Below, in pieces: positions 1-9,573 of a DNA stretch of 64,000 bases. Under the pieces are notes generated by a model. It had not been told where the DNA came from. It saw nothing but the letters and a program-made list of their open reading frames with translations, and made no database searches. The DNA is from Anatilimnocola aggregata (GTDB lineage Bacteria > Planctomycetota > Planctomycetia > Pirellulales > Pirellulaceae), in NCBI RefSeq assembly GCF_007747655.1, contig NZ_CP036274.1, positions 6,510,001 to 6,574,000 on the forward strand. Direction: 5' to 3'. How positions within the stretch are numbered: position 1 is the stretch's first letter; each line of letters opens with the position of its first letter. Position numbers and translations under genes: made by a program.

Positions 1-1
1 G

Positions 2-1054
2 CTGGCAGCGCTGGCGAAGGAATGGCTGGGCAATGAAGCAAGCGGCTCGGATGAGGCGCTGCTCGCGCACTTGCAAACGCGAATCAACGATGCGCGCGGA
101 CGCGCAGTCCGCCGGCAAGAGTTGTTGGAGCAGCAGCAGCGGTCGATGTCGCAGCGCGATAAGGCAGCCGCGGACGAGACCCAATTGAAGGCGCAACTCA
201 AACAGCTGTGCCTGGATGCAAAGTGCGCCGATCCGGAACAATTGGTGTCTGCCATCGAGAACTCCGAGTGCCGTCGGCAGTTGGAAGCGGAGTTGCGACA
301 ATTGCAGCAACGTTTATTGACGCTGGCCGGCTCCACACCGCTCGAACAGTTTGCCGTTGCAGCCCGCGCATTGACGAGCGAACAATTGCGGGCCGAGCAG
401 CTGCAATTGCAAAGTGATATCAAGTCGCTCTATGGCGAGTTGGTTGCAGCCTCGGAACGTGCGGGCGCGCTTGCCAGCGAGCGAAGTCGCTGGCAAGGTG
501 CCGACGATGCAGCTGCCGCCGAACAAGATGCGCAGTGCTTGCTTAGCCAGATTCGCGAGCAGAGCGAACAATACATTCGCCTGCGGTTGGCAGCCGCGAT
601 GCTGCGCAAAGCAGTCGAGGCCTGGCGAGAGAGCAATCAAGATCCCGTCTTGCAGCGAGCCAGCGATCTGTTCGCGAAGCTCACGTTGCAGTCGTTCGCC
701 GGCATTCGCTCGGATTTGGACGACGAAGGGAAGTCGATCCTGGTCGGCGTAAGGCCGAGCAGGGAAGCCGTGCCGATCGAGGGAATGAGTTCGGGCACTT
801 GCGATCAACTGTATCTGGCAATTCGCCTCGCGAGTTTGGAGGTGCAACTCGCGCATCGCGAGCCGCTGCCGTTTATCGTCGACGACTGTTTGATTAACTT
901 TGACGACGACCGATCGCGGGCTGCACTGGAAGTGCTTGGCGAACTTTCAAAATCAACGCAAGTGATTGTGCTCACACATCACGAGCGATTGGTTCGTCTC
1001 GCCGAAGAAGCGCTCCCCAAGGATGTATTGTTTGTCCAGCGACTGAAAGCTTGA
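2..1054 (+). CDS. YhaN/SMC-like AAA ATPase, C-terminal part (5'-truncated by window)
   Basis: The reading frame is open from base 2, so the gene starts upstream and only its last ~350 codons are present. It has a long Gln/Glu/Leu-rich coiled coil followed by an ABC/SMC-type head half. The head shows an ABC-signature-like segment (SSGTCDQLYLAIRLA), a Walker B segment (LPFIVDDCLINFDDDR) and a D-loop/H-loop region (VIVLTHHERLV). This arrangement fits YhaN-type ATPases, which pair with a YhaO-type SbcD-like metallophosphoesterase in DNA-end processing; a partner would be expected upstream, outside the window. The convergent WYL regulator starts its stop-to-stop gap only 10 bases downstream. The family call is good; membership of a repair or a defence system is inference. 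Confidence 0.8.
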   Translation: MAALAKEWLGNEASGSDEALLAHLQTRINDARGRAVRRQELLEQQQRSMSQRDKAAADETQLKAQLKQLCLDAKCADPEQLVSAIENSECRRQLEAELRQLQQRLLTLAGSTPLEQFAVAARALTSEQLRAEQLQLQSDIKSLYGELVAASERAGALASERSRWQGADDAAAAEQDAQCLLSQIREQSEQYIRLRLAAAMLRKAVEAWRESNQDPVLQRASDLFAKLTLQSFAGIRSDLDDEGKSILVGVRPSREAVPIEGMSSGTCDQLYLAIRLASLEVQLAHREPLPFIVDDCLINFDDDRSRAALEVLGELSKSTQVIVLTHHERLVRLAEEALPKDVLFVQRLKA

Positions 1055-1064
1055 CCGAATGCGA

Positions 1065-2084
1065 TTACGATGCCGGGCCATATTGATTGGCCGCTTGACG
1101 CAACACGCCGGCGATCATCTTCCGGCATACTTCGGGCGCGAGTAATTCCGCCTCGGTACCGAGCGACAGCACGCGCGGAATGATTTCCAACTCGTGCGCG
1201 GCCTTCACCGTTAGCAGAATGCTGCCGTCAGCCTGTTGATCGATAGTTTGTTCAGGATGCCACGGATCTTCAGCCACCCATCGTGCGCCGCGGGCAGTGA
1301 TCCGGATTTTGAAGTCTCGCGGCTTGCCGCCGGAGAAGATGCCCGTGCCTTGTCCGAGATGCTCTTCGAGATTGAAGTCTGGCGGCAACTGAAACCACTG
1401 ATCGAGAGCGACGGCTTTTAAGAAGCGATCCAGCTTCAAGTGCCGGATTCGCTCTTGACCTTCGGGAATCTCACTGGCCGCAGCCAGGATGTACAGACTG
1501 TTGTTATAGAAAACGACTGCGTAAGGCTCGATGGTCCGCTTCTGCACATCTTTGCCCGGCGGCTGATACTCGATGTCGACAATGCGATGCTCCAGAATTG
1601 CCCGATGGAGCGTACCCAGAATGCCTTGCTGCTTCTGATACGACTTGGCGGGCATGCCGCGCACGTAGAGCGTCTGTCGATACTCTTGGTAGTGCTTGCG
1701 AACAGCAGGGGGCAGCTCTTCTTGCAGCTTATTCCAAAACGATTCAATGCCTTGCCAAAAGGGAGTACCCGCGAGGGGATAGAGCAAGTCACGACTCAGC
1801 GACAGGGCGATTAGTTCGGTCGCGGAAGCTGCCACTTTCACCGCGGCACGACCGCGGGGACCAAACTTCCAAATTCGGCCGCGCTGCGATTCCTGCATCT
1901 CGATATCGATGCCCGCTGCCTGCAGAGCTTCGAGGTCGCGCCGGACGCTCCGTTCGTGCAGTGTCCCCAGGCCAAGTTCAGTCACCACAGCTTCGCGCAG
2001 TTCGTCGAGTGTGCGACCAAAACGATTCGCTTCCAGAATCTGCAGGAGCTTGTGTTGGCGAACCAATTGTTCGTTACGAGCCAT
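1065..2084 (-). CDS. HTH/WYL-domain transcriptional regulator
   Basis: 339 residues. The N-terminal ~70 residues form a DeoR/HTH_11-like winged helix (LLQILEANRFGRTLDELREA), with an acidic recognition region after it. The middle carries a WYL domain, seen in RTIEPYAVVFYNNSLYILAA at about residues 185-205, and the C-terminus matches the usual WCX extension. WYL proteins bind small ligands or nucleic acid and regulate transcription, often of DNA-repair or phage-defence genes. It is convergent with the YhaN-like ATPase and upstream of the SUMF1 gene's 3' end on the same strand, with 68 bases between them. Regulation of the neighbouring ATPase is a guess from position only. Confidence 0.85.
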   Translation of the reverse strand: MARNEQLVRQHKLLQILEANRFGRTLDELREAVVTELGLGTLHERSVRRDLEALQAAGIDIEMQESQRGRIWKFGPRGRAAVKVAASATELIALSLSRDLLYPLAGTPFWQGIESFWNKLQEELPPAVRKHYQEYRQTLYVRGMPAKSYQKQQGILGTLHRAILEHRIVDIEYQPPGKDVQKRTIEPYAVVFYNNSLYILAAASEIPEGQERIRHLKLDRFLKAVALDQWFQLPPDFNLEEHLGQGTGIFSGGKPRDFKIRITARGARWVAEDPWHPEQTIDQQADGSILLTVKAAHELEIIPRVLSLGTEAELLAPEVCRKMIAGVLRQAANQYGPAS

Positions 2085-2152
2085 GACGCAAAACTCCAGC
2101 CGCCGAGACCATACGAAACGGAGAGACTAGCGTGGAAAACTCCCCGCACCCA

Positions 2153-3343
2153 TTACTTGGGATCTTCCAGCTTCTTCAAGTCGGCGGGCAAAGCTGCGTC
2201 GGCAATGCCGCGGACACCGCGGCCTTCCTTATCGACGCGCTGATTGACGTCATCGCGAATTTGTTGAATGTCTGCTTGCCAAAACTTGTTTCGTTCGGCA
2301 ATGGTCGCTGGCGCTTGGAGCGGACGAATGGGCCGAAAGCCCACGCTCAGGGCCGGTTCACTCGTAAACCACCAAGGACTTTGGGGGAAGTTGGGATCTT
2401 CGCCGCGCCAGGAATCATCGTCCGATTGCTGGCGAACCGCCACGCGACAATTGGCCGCGTCGTCGTCCCAACCACCACCTTTGACAATGCGCGGATAGAG
2501 CTTCGTTGGCCAGGCAATGGCCTCAGCGGCGGAAACAGTCTTACCTGCGCGGGCCTTGTAGCTGTCGGCAGCGTATTCGTCCAAAACCCACTCGCCGACG
2601 TTTCCATGCATGTCGTACAAGCCCCAGGCATTCGGCTTTTTCAGGCCGACTTTGTGAGTGGTCTCGCCACCGTTTTCGTAGTACCAGGCATAGTCGCCCA
2701 GTTGCTTCGGATCATCGCCAAAGTGAAATGCGGTGGTTGAGCCAGCGCGGCAGGCATACTCCCATTCGGCTTCGCTGGGCAGACGGAGGAACTGCCCAGA
2801 GATGCCACTTAACCATTTGGTGTATTGCTTGGCGGCGAACTGGCTCATCGTCACGGCCGGTTGCTGCGGATCGGCACCTTGCTTAAACGTGAACGTGGGA
2901 TCATACAAATTCGAAGGCGCCGTCACGACCAGGTCGCTCTTGGGATCGGCCACGGGGCGAATCTTCGCTTCGTAGAGTTTCTTCAGCTGATCGTGCATCG
3001 TCATGTAGTACTTGTATTCGGCCCACGAGACTTCGCGCTCGGCCATCCAGAAAGGCTCGATGGTTACTTCAAACTGTGGCCCCTCATCGGGCTGGCGCCC
3101 CGCTTCTGACTCCGGGCTGCCGACCTTCACTTTGCCGCCCGGGATGGGCTGCATGCGATAGGTAATATCGGTGCCGGGAATCTTCGCCTCATAGGGAATC
3201 ATGTAGCCGTGTGGCGTTTCTACGTAACGTCCGGCGGCCGGTTTGGTTTTCGAGATTCCCAGCGTGTCGCCACTCGCTTGAGCCAACAGAAGGGAGGGAA
3301 ATACGACTAGCACTATCAAGCTACGCGCTGCGGTTGCAAACAT
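2153..3343 (-). CDS. Secreted SUMF1/formylglycine-generating-enzyme-fold protein, catalytic Cys pair incomplete
   Basis: The start is placed at the ATG at 3343 because a typical signal peptide follows directly (MFATAARSLIVLVVFPSLLLAQA); the open frame reaches further upstream but is Cys-rich and unlike a coding sequence. The protein is 396 residues. The FGE-sulfatase fold is shown by VKVGSPESEAGR, FWMAEREVSWAEY, LPSEAEWEYACRAG, GLYDMHGNVGEWVLD and GFRPIRP. In the active-site stretch KGGGWDDDAANC, only the second of the two catalytic cysteines of true formylglycine-generating enzymes is kept (C299). The first position is Asp (D294). It is therefore probably not a sulfatase activator. Planctomycetes carry many such secreted members, most of unknown role. 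Confidence 0.85.
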   Translation of the reverse strand: MFATAARSLIVLVVFPSLLLAQASGDTLGISKTKPAAGRYVETPHGYMIPYEAKIPGTDITYRMQPIPGGKVKVGSPESEAGRQPDEGPQFEVTIEPFWMAEREVSWAEYKYYMTMHDQLKKLYEAKIRPVADPKSDLVVTAPSNLYDPTFTFKQGADPQQPAVTMSQFAAKQYTKWLSGISGQFLRLPSEAEWEYACRAGSTTAFHFGDDPKQLGDYAWYYENGGETTHKVGLKKPNAWGLYDMHGNVGEWVLDEYAADSYKARAGKTVSAAEAIAWPTKLYPRIVKGGGWDDDAANCRVAVRQQSDDDSWRGEDPNFPQSPWWFTSEPALSVGFRPIRPLQAPATIAERNKFWQADIQQIRDDVNQRVDKEGRGVRGIADAALPADLKKLEDPK

Positions 3344-3477
3344 TTCAATCTCAGAATGGCAAGGAAAACAGAAGCAGGAAGGCTGCCAAAGCTTGCAAAA
3401 ACGAAGCAGTTTCAGCAGCAAACATCGTACTCAATCAGTGAACGAAATGACAGTACGCGTGGCGCGAAAAGGGACGA

Positions 3478-5376
3478 CTACGGCGCTGTTGCCGAGGCAG
3501 ACGATTGAGCTTCGCGGACCATCTCGGCGGCCCAGGGTTTGTCGCCGAATAACGTGATTACACTCTGGCGAATGGCTGCAGCCTCCGCGGGCTTGTCGGT
3601 CGCCAGTTCCGTAGCACGGTCTAATTGGCGGCGAATCAATTCCAGCTGATGTTTCTCGGTCTGCAGACCGGTCTCTTTCAGTTGTTCAATTTGTTTTTTT
3701 GCCAAATCCAAGCAGCGCGTCGCAATCAGTTCGTCGGCTTTTGTTGCCTTCGGATCTCGATCGCCGGCAAGCAGGGTAACAATGGCCTCGAACTGCTCGA
3801 GAGCAGCAACCGGATCGGTCTGAGCTGTTCGCTGAGCCTGCAAATAGAGCCGTTCCACGGGCAACAGGGCTTGCCCGTCAGCGCTGCGCCGGGTCCGACG
3901 ATCGAATTGCCGCTGGAGGCGATACAAGTCGAGTTCCTTTGCATAAGCTTGCATCTGCCCAGCGCGAGGATCGTCCGGAAATCGTTCGATAAAGTTCTCC
4001 AGGTCTGCTTCGACGACAATCAGCCCTTCCGTCCCATCGGCATCGACTGCAGCTTGAATTGTGGTGGCCAGGTGATCGGCCGATGGCTGACGCGTCATCG
4101 CAAATGCGAACAAGGCCAACGCCACGAGTCCGCTCAGAAGCACACCGGCCAGCTTGGCCCAATCGAGCTTGCTCTGTTGGGGAGCCTCGCGCGACTCGTA
4201 CTTGCGACGCAGTTCTTCCTCACTAACCGTTGTGAAGTGAGACGACTTGACGGGTGGTGCTAGCGCGTATTCATTTCCGCTCGGGGCATGCGTAGCTGCC
4301 GAAGGTTGAACTGCATTCTGGCTGGTGGCTTGAGTCGGCAGTCCCGCTAGCGGACTTGGGTTGGGACCCGTGATGAGCGTGGGGAGTTCGCCGCCGACCA
4401 ATGCCGAATGGGGACCACTGGCGGGCATATCGACCGTCGGCGACGAATTGAGGCCCCGGGAGGTCGGATGCGAGCGGGGAGTTGGCTGGTCTAACGGTTG
4501 CAAGGCAAAATCGTCGTCATCAACGGCTGGTGTGGGTGGCTCGATGCGAGTTTCGATCGAGAGCGCGTGCTCCATTGCCTTGAGGCGATTCGCCACCGCA
4601 ATCGCTGTGGGAATTCGGTTCGCCGCATCTTTCTCTAACAACTGCATGACGATGTTTTCAAGTTCGTCCGGCGCATCGGGAGCCAAACGCCGCAAGGCCA
4701 CCGGCTTTTCGTGCATCAGGTTGTGAATCACCTCCGTCAGCGTCTTGCCTGCAAACGGGGGACGACCGGTGATCAGCGCGTACAGAACACTTCCCAGGCT
4801 ATAAAGATCGCAGCGACTGGTGACCTGCTTGCCGCGCGCTTGCTCGGGCGCCATGTAGTCGGCGGTTCCCATCACACTGCCGTCAGCAGTGACACTCGTG
4901 CCGCCGTAGAGTTTGGCGATGCCAAAGTCGGTGAGCTTGACCTGATCGTCGTCGGTCAGCAGCAAGTTTGCAGGCTTCAGGTCGCGATGTACGACACCAC
5001 GATCGTGAGCATGCTTGAGGGCGAGTGCGATCTGAACACCCATGCGGGTCACGTCGCGCCACGTGAATCGCCTGCCGGCCGCCAATTCGTCCTGCAGGTT
5101 GCGCCCGGGAACATACTCCATCACATAGTAGAGGTGGCCGTCCTCCTCGCCATAGCCATGCAAACGGACAATGCCCGGGTGAAGCAGTTGCTTGAGCGTG
5201 TTGACTTCGGCCTTAAAGCGCTCGCGAAACAATAAATCGTCGGAGAGGTTCGGAGCCAGAACTTTCACGGCCGCCTTCTCGCCCGTCTCGCGATGAATGC
5301 CGAGATAGACCGCCCCCATGCCGCCGCGACCGAGCGTTTTTTCCAGTCGATAGGGGCCCAGTTGTTCCAAAGCCAT
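3478..5376 (-). CDS. Membrane-anchored Ser/Thr protein kinase (PknB-type)
   Basis: 632 residues. A complete Hanks-type kinase domain occupies residues ~9-270. It has a Gly-rich loop GRGGMGAV (16-23), K38, the HRDLKPANLL catalytic loop (H130-R131-D132), DFG at 150-152 and APEQ at 176-179. A Pro/Ser/Thr-rich linker (~280-400) leads to a single membrane helix at ~408-427, and the outer ~200 residues are helical with no PASTA or WD repeats. This is the usual planctomycete layout: cytoplasmic kinase, one membrane pass, external sensor. The next gene on the same strand encodes an FHA/coiled-coil membrane protein whose Ser/Thr-rich body could be a substrate. All kinase residues are intact, so activity is likely. 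Confidence 0.95.
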   Translation of the reverse strand: MALEQLGPYRLEKTLGRGGMGAVYLGIHRETGEKAAVKVLAPNLSDDLLFRERFKAEVNTLKQLLHPGIVRLHGYGEEDGHLYYVMEYVPGRNLQDELAAGRRFTWRDVTRMGVQIALALKHAHDRGVVHRDLKPANLLLTDDDQVKLTDFGIAKLYGGTSVTADGSVMGTADYMAPEQARGKQVTSRCDLYSLGSVLYALITGRPPFAGKTLTEVIHNLMHEKPVALRRLAPDAPDELENIVMQLLEKDAANRIPTAIAVANRLKAMEHALSIETRIEPPTPAVDDDDFALQPLDQPTPRSHPTSRGLNSSPTVDMPASGPHSALVGGELPTLITGPNPSPLAGLPTQATSQNAVQPSAATHAPSGNEYALAPPVKSSHFTTVSEEELRRKYESREAPQQSKLDWAKLAGVLLSGLVALALFAFAMTRQPSADHLATTIQAAVDADGTEGLIVVEADLENFIERFPDDPRAGQMQAYAKELDLYRLQRQFDRRTRRSADGQALLPVERLYLQAQRTAQTDPVAALEQFEAIVTLLAGDRDPKATKADELIATRCLDLAKKQIEQLKETGLQTEKHQLELIRRQLDRATELATDKPAEAAAIRQSVITLFGDKPWAAEMVREAQSSASATAP

Positions 5377-5643
5377 TCAGCACATCCCGAGTGTTGCGAG
5401 CCACGATCGCGCTCTCGCCCTAGAGAAACAAGAGCTGCCGCGCGAATCTTATTGTCGCCGAAATCACTGGGGGCGGCTACTCAACCCGATTCGTCAAGAT
5501 CGCCGGGTGCTAAACGACACGATAAGTTTCGCCACTCGCTTGGCTATTCGACACGAGTTCGCAATCACCAAAGCGGCGATCTGGAAACATGACAATAGAC
5601 CCGTCGCCTGAGGAAGTAACAAATTCAGCGACAGGCTGGCAAC

Positions 5644-8600
5644 TTATTTCGCTGCGTCCGGGGGAACATCGTTGGAATCCTGCGACGCGCGGCGCAGTGT
5701 CATGTTTTGATAACCGGCCAGGGCGCTCGAACTGACCGCCCAGAGAATGCTCAGTGCGACACCCCCGAGTGCGATGCTCGAATTGGTGCGGACGTAACAC
5801 AGCACAAACCCCGACGCGACCAGCAAAGCCATGAGCGAGAATACCGTTCGCTTCGTGACTCGCTGGGCACTGCTCTGCTGCTTGTGCGTTTCGATCGCGC
5901 CACGAGCCGCCGAGTTCGCCAATTCGCGCATTGCTGCGAGATTGGCGCCTAGTTCAGGTGCCTGACTACGAGGAGCCAAGTCCGACAAGCTTGTGAGCGG
6001 CGTCGAATCTGTCTGCTTCACCGGAGCCACCGGAACCACGGGGGCGGCAACAGGGGTTGAAACGCGCGAGTGATTATTTCCCGTGTTCTTCTTGACCGGT
6101 TCTTCGACCTCATCACTTTTTCGCAGACGCTGCATCAACCGCGACATGTAAGACTCGATCGAATCATCAGCCTCGCTTTGTTCGCTGGTGGGAGATTCCA
6201 ACAAGCTGGCCTTCGCCGGAGCACTTCTCGCAAGTAGCGCGAGGTTGTCCTCTGGTTCCTCTTCGACCTGCTCTTCAACGTCAGCTGCGGTGGGCAGATC
6301 ACCGACAATCGCGCCAACACTGCTCTGCCGGCAGAGACCTTCATCCACGGGGGGATGCGAACTCGGCAACTGATCTGATTTCGCGGTCCCCTCACCCTTC
6401 CACAAACCTGCTTCGCGCAGGCGGTCGAGGACGCTGTTCACCGCTTGAGATTGCGTGGGAGGAGCTTCGGGCTCGGCGGGAGCGAGATTATCGGAGCCTT
6501 CGTTGCCAGTCGAACTGGCTGCGTTCCACGACGACTTCTCTTGCCGCATGACGCGGGCCATACGGGCTTCGAGCTGACTTTCGAAGTCATCACCTGCGCT
6601 TGACTCCTCCGCATTGAACAACGGGGGAGTTGCCTCGACGACGTCATCGGCACTGGGCTGAATGATGAACTCATTGCTGACGGCGTCCGCCACCTCTGCG
6701 TCTGCGGGCGAAGTCGTGGGAATGATCAGCGATTCTTCTGCGTCTGGTTCCTCAGCGTTCGATAGCGGTTCTTCCGGGTTGGAGAACGTTGCCGGCGAAT
6801 CGTACAGGCTATCGTGCACGTTGGCATCGGCCAGAGATACTTGCTCGTTGACAACTTCTTGCGGTTCGCGATAAAGCGCCGCGACCTGGTCGGCCATTGC
6901 CGCAAAGGCTTCGCTTTCCGACAGTGGATTGGACTCGCGCTCGGCTTCTTCCGCTCCGCCATACGAGTGCTCGTAATAGTGATCGGCAGCTGGTACGGCA
7001 GCAGCGTTTGCCGGCATCGAAGCCAACTGCTGCAATTCTTGTTCGCGGTGCAGGAGCGTTTGTTCCAACTCGACCAGCGAAGCTTGGAATTGCTCTAACT
7101 CAATGCGTTGGCGAGCGACGATGGCCTGCTGTTCTTCCAGCTGAGATTGTTGCGCTGCGAGCTCTTCAGCCTGTTCCTGCAACGTGGCCGCGCGAGCTTG
7201 CAGTTCGGCCGAGTCCGGCACGTGAGAGACATCGTGCGGAGCCAGGAGGCCACCTGGCACCACGGCCGCCAGCATGCTTTGCTCTTGCAAGGCGGCCAGA
7301 TCTTGATTGTTAACGTTGATCGTCCGTCCCAAATTTTCTTCTGCCGGCGGGGCTGCAAACGACGACGGAGCACAGGTCACGGCGACGGCTGCGTGAGCAT
7401 CGGCCAATTGTTGCTGGAGATCGTTGATGGCCGTTTCGAGGTGTTGCAGGCGTTCGTTCGAACTCTGCTGCAAGATCTCGAGCTGTTCCCGCTCCAGTTG
7501 CCAGGCAAGTTCTTGACGCTGAAACTTGGCGGCGGCGGCCAGCAACTCTTCGCATTGCAACTTGTTGGTGGTCGCGGCCTCCTGCCAATGCTCGAGTTGT
7601 TGCTGCGCGGCGATCAAGGCCTGCTGCGCGGTGTCGACGCGGCGTTCCGCCTCCGACGTTAGTTGCTGGCGAGCCGCTTCTTCAGCAGCGGCCTGTTCGG
7701 TGGTAAGACGCGTGACTTCGGTTTGCAACTCGGCAACGCAGAGAGCCAGCGCATTTCGCTCTTGCTCCCATTCGGCTCGCTCGATCTCGAGCTGGCTTTC
7801 GACGCCACCGCGATCAATCTGCAACTGCTCCATCGAGACCGTCATTTGCTGCAGACGATTGTTCACGCCATGTTCGGCGGCAAACAGAGCCTCCTGGCTT
7901 TGCTCCAATTCAATTTGCAATTGGGTCAGCTGATCTTGCAGCTGACGGCTCTCGCTGCGGGCCAGTTCGTAGGCTTGTCGTTGGGTCGCAAGTTCGGCCT
8001 GCAGGCCTGCACAGCGTTCTTCAGCAAGTTGGCGTTCTTCCACACCGGCCGCTTCCAGCCGAGTGCGGAATTCGGTCCAGTCTTGTTGTTGACGCAACAT
8101 TTGCGCGCGGACGGCATCTCGCTCTTTGCGAGCCGATTCAGCTTCCGCCAGCACTGCCGCTTGCAGCTGACCGGAGTTTTCTCTCGCTTCGTGCAGCAGT
8201 TCTTCGCTTTGACGCAGACGGCCATTGAGCGCGACGAGCTCAGCTTCGAGCGATTTGCGAGCCTGGGTCCAACCATCGCGTTCTTGTTGTAGCGACGTCG
8301 AAGCGCCCGCCGTTTGCGAGCGGAGTGCGGTGAGCTCTTGTTCGAGTTGAGCAGCCTTCGTATCGGCATTGCTCTGCACTTCGCGCAGTTGACGCAGTGC
8401 CGATAACCGAGCTTCATCGGCCTGCGACTGCGCGCGGGCCAGTTGTTGGTCGAAGTTCAGTTGCTCGTCCTGCAGGCGCTGAAAGAGCTCATCGCGTTCT
8501 TGCCGAACCAGCTCAAAGGCGTGCGACAATTGTTCGATCTGCGACGCAATCGATTGCCGAGAGAACTCTTCGCTGTGTTCTTTGGTTTCTAGGGCCAGCT

Positions 8601-9573
8601 TGAGCGCGGCGACCTCCCGAGCCAGGGTCTCTCGCTCATCCGCGATGGCCGTCAGCTCGGCTTTGGTACTGGCAGCAGCGCGAATCGCCGCATCGCGCAG
8701 CTGCGCGATTTCCCCATCGTGTTTGGCCTTCAATTCCGCGGCCATCTTGCTCGACTGCAACGCCTGTTCTTGCTGCAGTTCATCGCGCAGTTGCTGCAAT
8801 TCCGCGGTTCGTCGTTGTTCGGCCTGTTCTTCCCAGTTCGCACGTTGGCGACTGACCGATTGCTGCTCCAGCGCGCGACGTTGGGCGGCAGCCTCGAGTT
8901 CCTGGCGAAGTTGCTCGACAGTCTTGGCCAACTGCTGCTGCACGCAATCGTCGATTGCAGCTGTCGAGGTGCGTTCGACGTTCGTGGCGGCGACTGTCAC
9001 TTGCTCAACCTGCTGCTGCATCGCCTTTAGCTGCTCTGACTGCGACTGAATCGTCGCTTGGAGCTCGGCCTGTTGTTTGCGATCTTGTCGCAACACGTCA
9101 AACAGCTGCTTGCGGCGATTGCGAACGCGGGGCGAAGGGCGCTGCGGCGGTTGTGCCTCTGGTGTCTGATTAACCGTTGAACATTCGGCTTCCTCTTCAG
9201 CAGGCGCCTCGTCTGCAGGTGCCGGCCGGCCAAGATCCACCACCGATAGCTTGACGGGACCGAGTTGCAGCGAGTCCCCCACGCCGAGGGCAGATTCCGA
9301 AAAGCCCCGCTCATTGAGCAGGACATCGGCCGTCCAGCAGCGGACGACCGCGCCGCGAGGTCCCCGCAGGATGAGGCAATGGATCGGGCGAACTCCCCGG
9401 GCACGCAGCCGCAGCGTGCAGCCGGTGGCGGAGCCGATTACGCACTTGGCCGCTGCAATCCGCAGCGTTCGGCCGTCGTGCTCGCCGCCGCAAATCTGGA
9501 GTACCAGGTCGCCGGTCGCAGAACCAAGCAAACCAGTTTTGAATGTTCGGGGGGGTGTCATCAGTGACTGCAT
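5644..9573 (-). CDS. Giant FHA-domain coiled-coil membrane protein
   Basis: 1309 residues; M1 or M5 (MTPPRT) may be the start. Residues ~20-115 form an FHA-like beta sandwich. The phosphothreonine-contacting Arg is Ser (S48), and the usual Ser of SxxH is missing (H65 and N87 remain). A Gln/Glu/Leu/Ala coiled coil follows from ~150 to ~860, then an acidic disordered segment. Two membrane helices lie near the C-terminus (VFSLMALLVASGFVLCY and ALGGVALSILWAVSSSALAG). This reads as a tether anchored in the membrane by its C-terminus with a long rod reaching into the cytoplasm. The Ser/Thr kinase is 267 bases downstream on the same strand. I do not recognise a named family, and the function is unknown. 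Confidence 0.85.
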   Translation of the reverse strand: MQSLMTPPRTFKTGLLGSATGDLVLQICGGEHDGRTLRIAAAKCVIGSATGCTLRLRARGVRPIHCLILRGPRGAVVRCWTADVLLNERGFSESALGVGDSLQLGPVKLSVVDLGRPAPADEAPAEEEAECSTVNQTPEAQPPQRPSPRVRNRRKQLFDVLRQDRKQQAELQATIQSQSEQLKAMQQQVEQVTVAATNVERTSTAAIDDCVQQQLAKTVEQLRQELEAAAQRRALEQQSVSRQRANWEEQAEQRRTAELQQLRDELQQEQALQSSKMAAELKAKHDGEIAQLRDAAIRAAASTKAELTAIADERETLAREVAALKLALETKEHSEEFSRQSIASQIEQLSHAFELVRQERDELFQRLQDEQLNFDQQLARAQSQADEARLSALRQLREVQSNADTKAAQLEQELTALRSQTAGASTSLQQERDGWTQARKSLEAELVALNGRLRQSEELLHEARENSGQLQAAVLAEAESARKERDAVRAQMLRQQQDWTEFRTRLEAAGVEERQLAEERCAGLQAELATQRQAYELARSESRQLQDQLTQLQIELEQSQEALFAAEHGVNNRLQQMTVSMEQLQIDRGGVESQLEIERAEWEQERNALALCVAELQTEVTRLTTEQAAAEEAARQQLTSEAERRVDTAQQALIAAQQQLEHWQEAATTNKLQCEELLAAAAKFQRQELAWQLEREQLEILQQSSNERLQHLETAINDLQQQLADAHAAVAVTCAPSSFAAPPAEENLGRTINVNNQDLAALQEQSMLAAVVPGGLLAPHDVSHVPDSAELQARAATLQEQAEELAAQQSQLEEQQAIVARQRIELEQFQASLVELEQTLLHREQELQQLASMPANAAAVPAADHYYEHSYGGAEEAERESNPLSESEAFAAMADQVAALYREPQEVVNEQVSLADANVHDSLYDSPATFSNPEEPLSNAEEPDAEESLIIPTTSPADAEVADAVSNEFIIQPSADDVVEATPPLFNAEESSAGDDFESQLEARMARVMRQEKSSWNAASSTGNEGSDNLAPAEPEAPPTQSQAVNSVLDRLREAGLWKGEGTAKSDQLPSSHPPVDEGLCRQSSVGAIVGDLPTAADVEEQVEEEPEDNLALLARSAPAKASLLESPTSEQSEADDSIESYMSRLMQRLRKSDEVEEPVKKNTGNNHSRVSTPVAAPVVPVAPVKQTDSTPLTSLSDLAPRSQAPELGANLAAMRELANSAARGAIETHKQQSSAQRVTKRTVFSLMALLVASGFVLCYVRTNSSIALGGVALSILWAVSSSALAGYQNMTLRRASQDSNDVPPDAAK

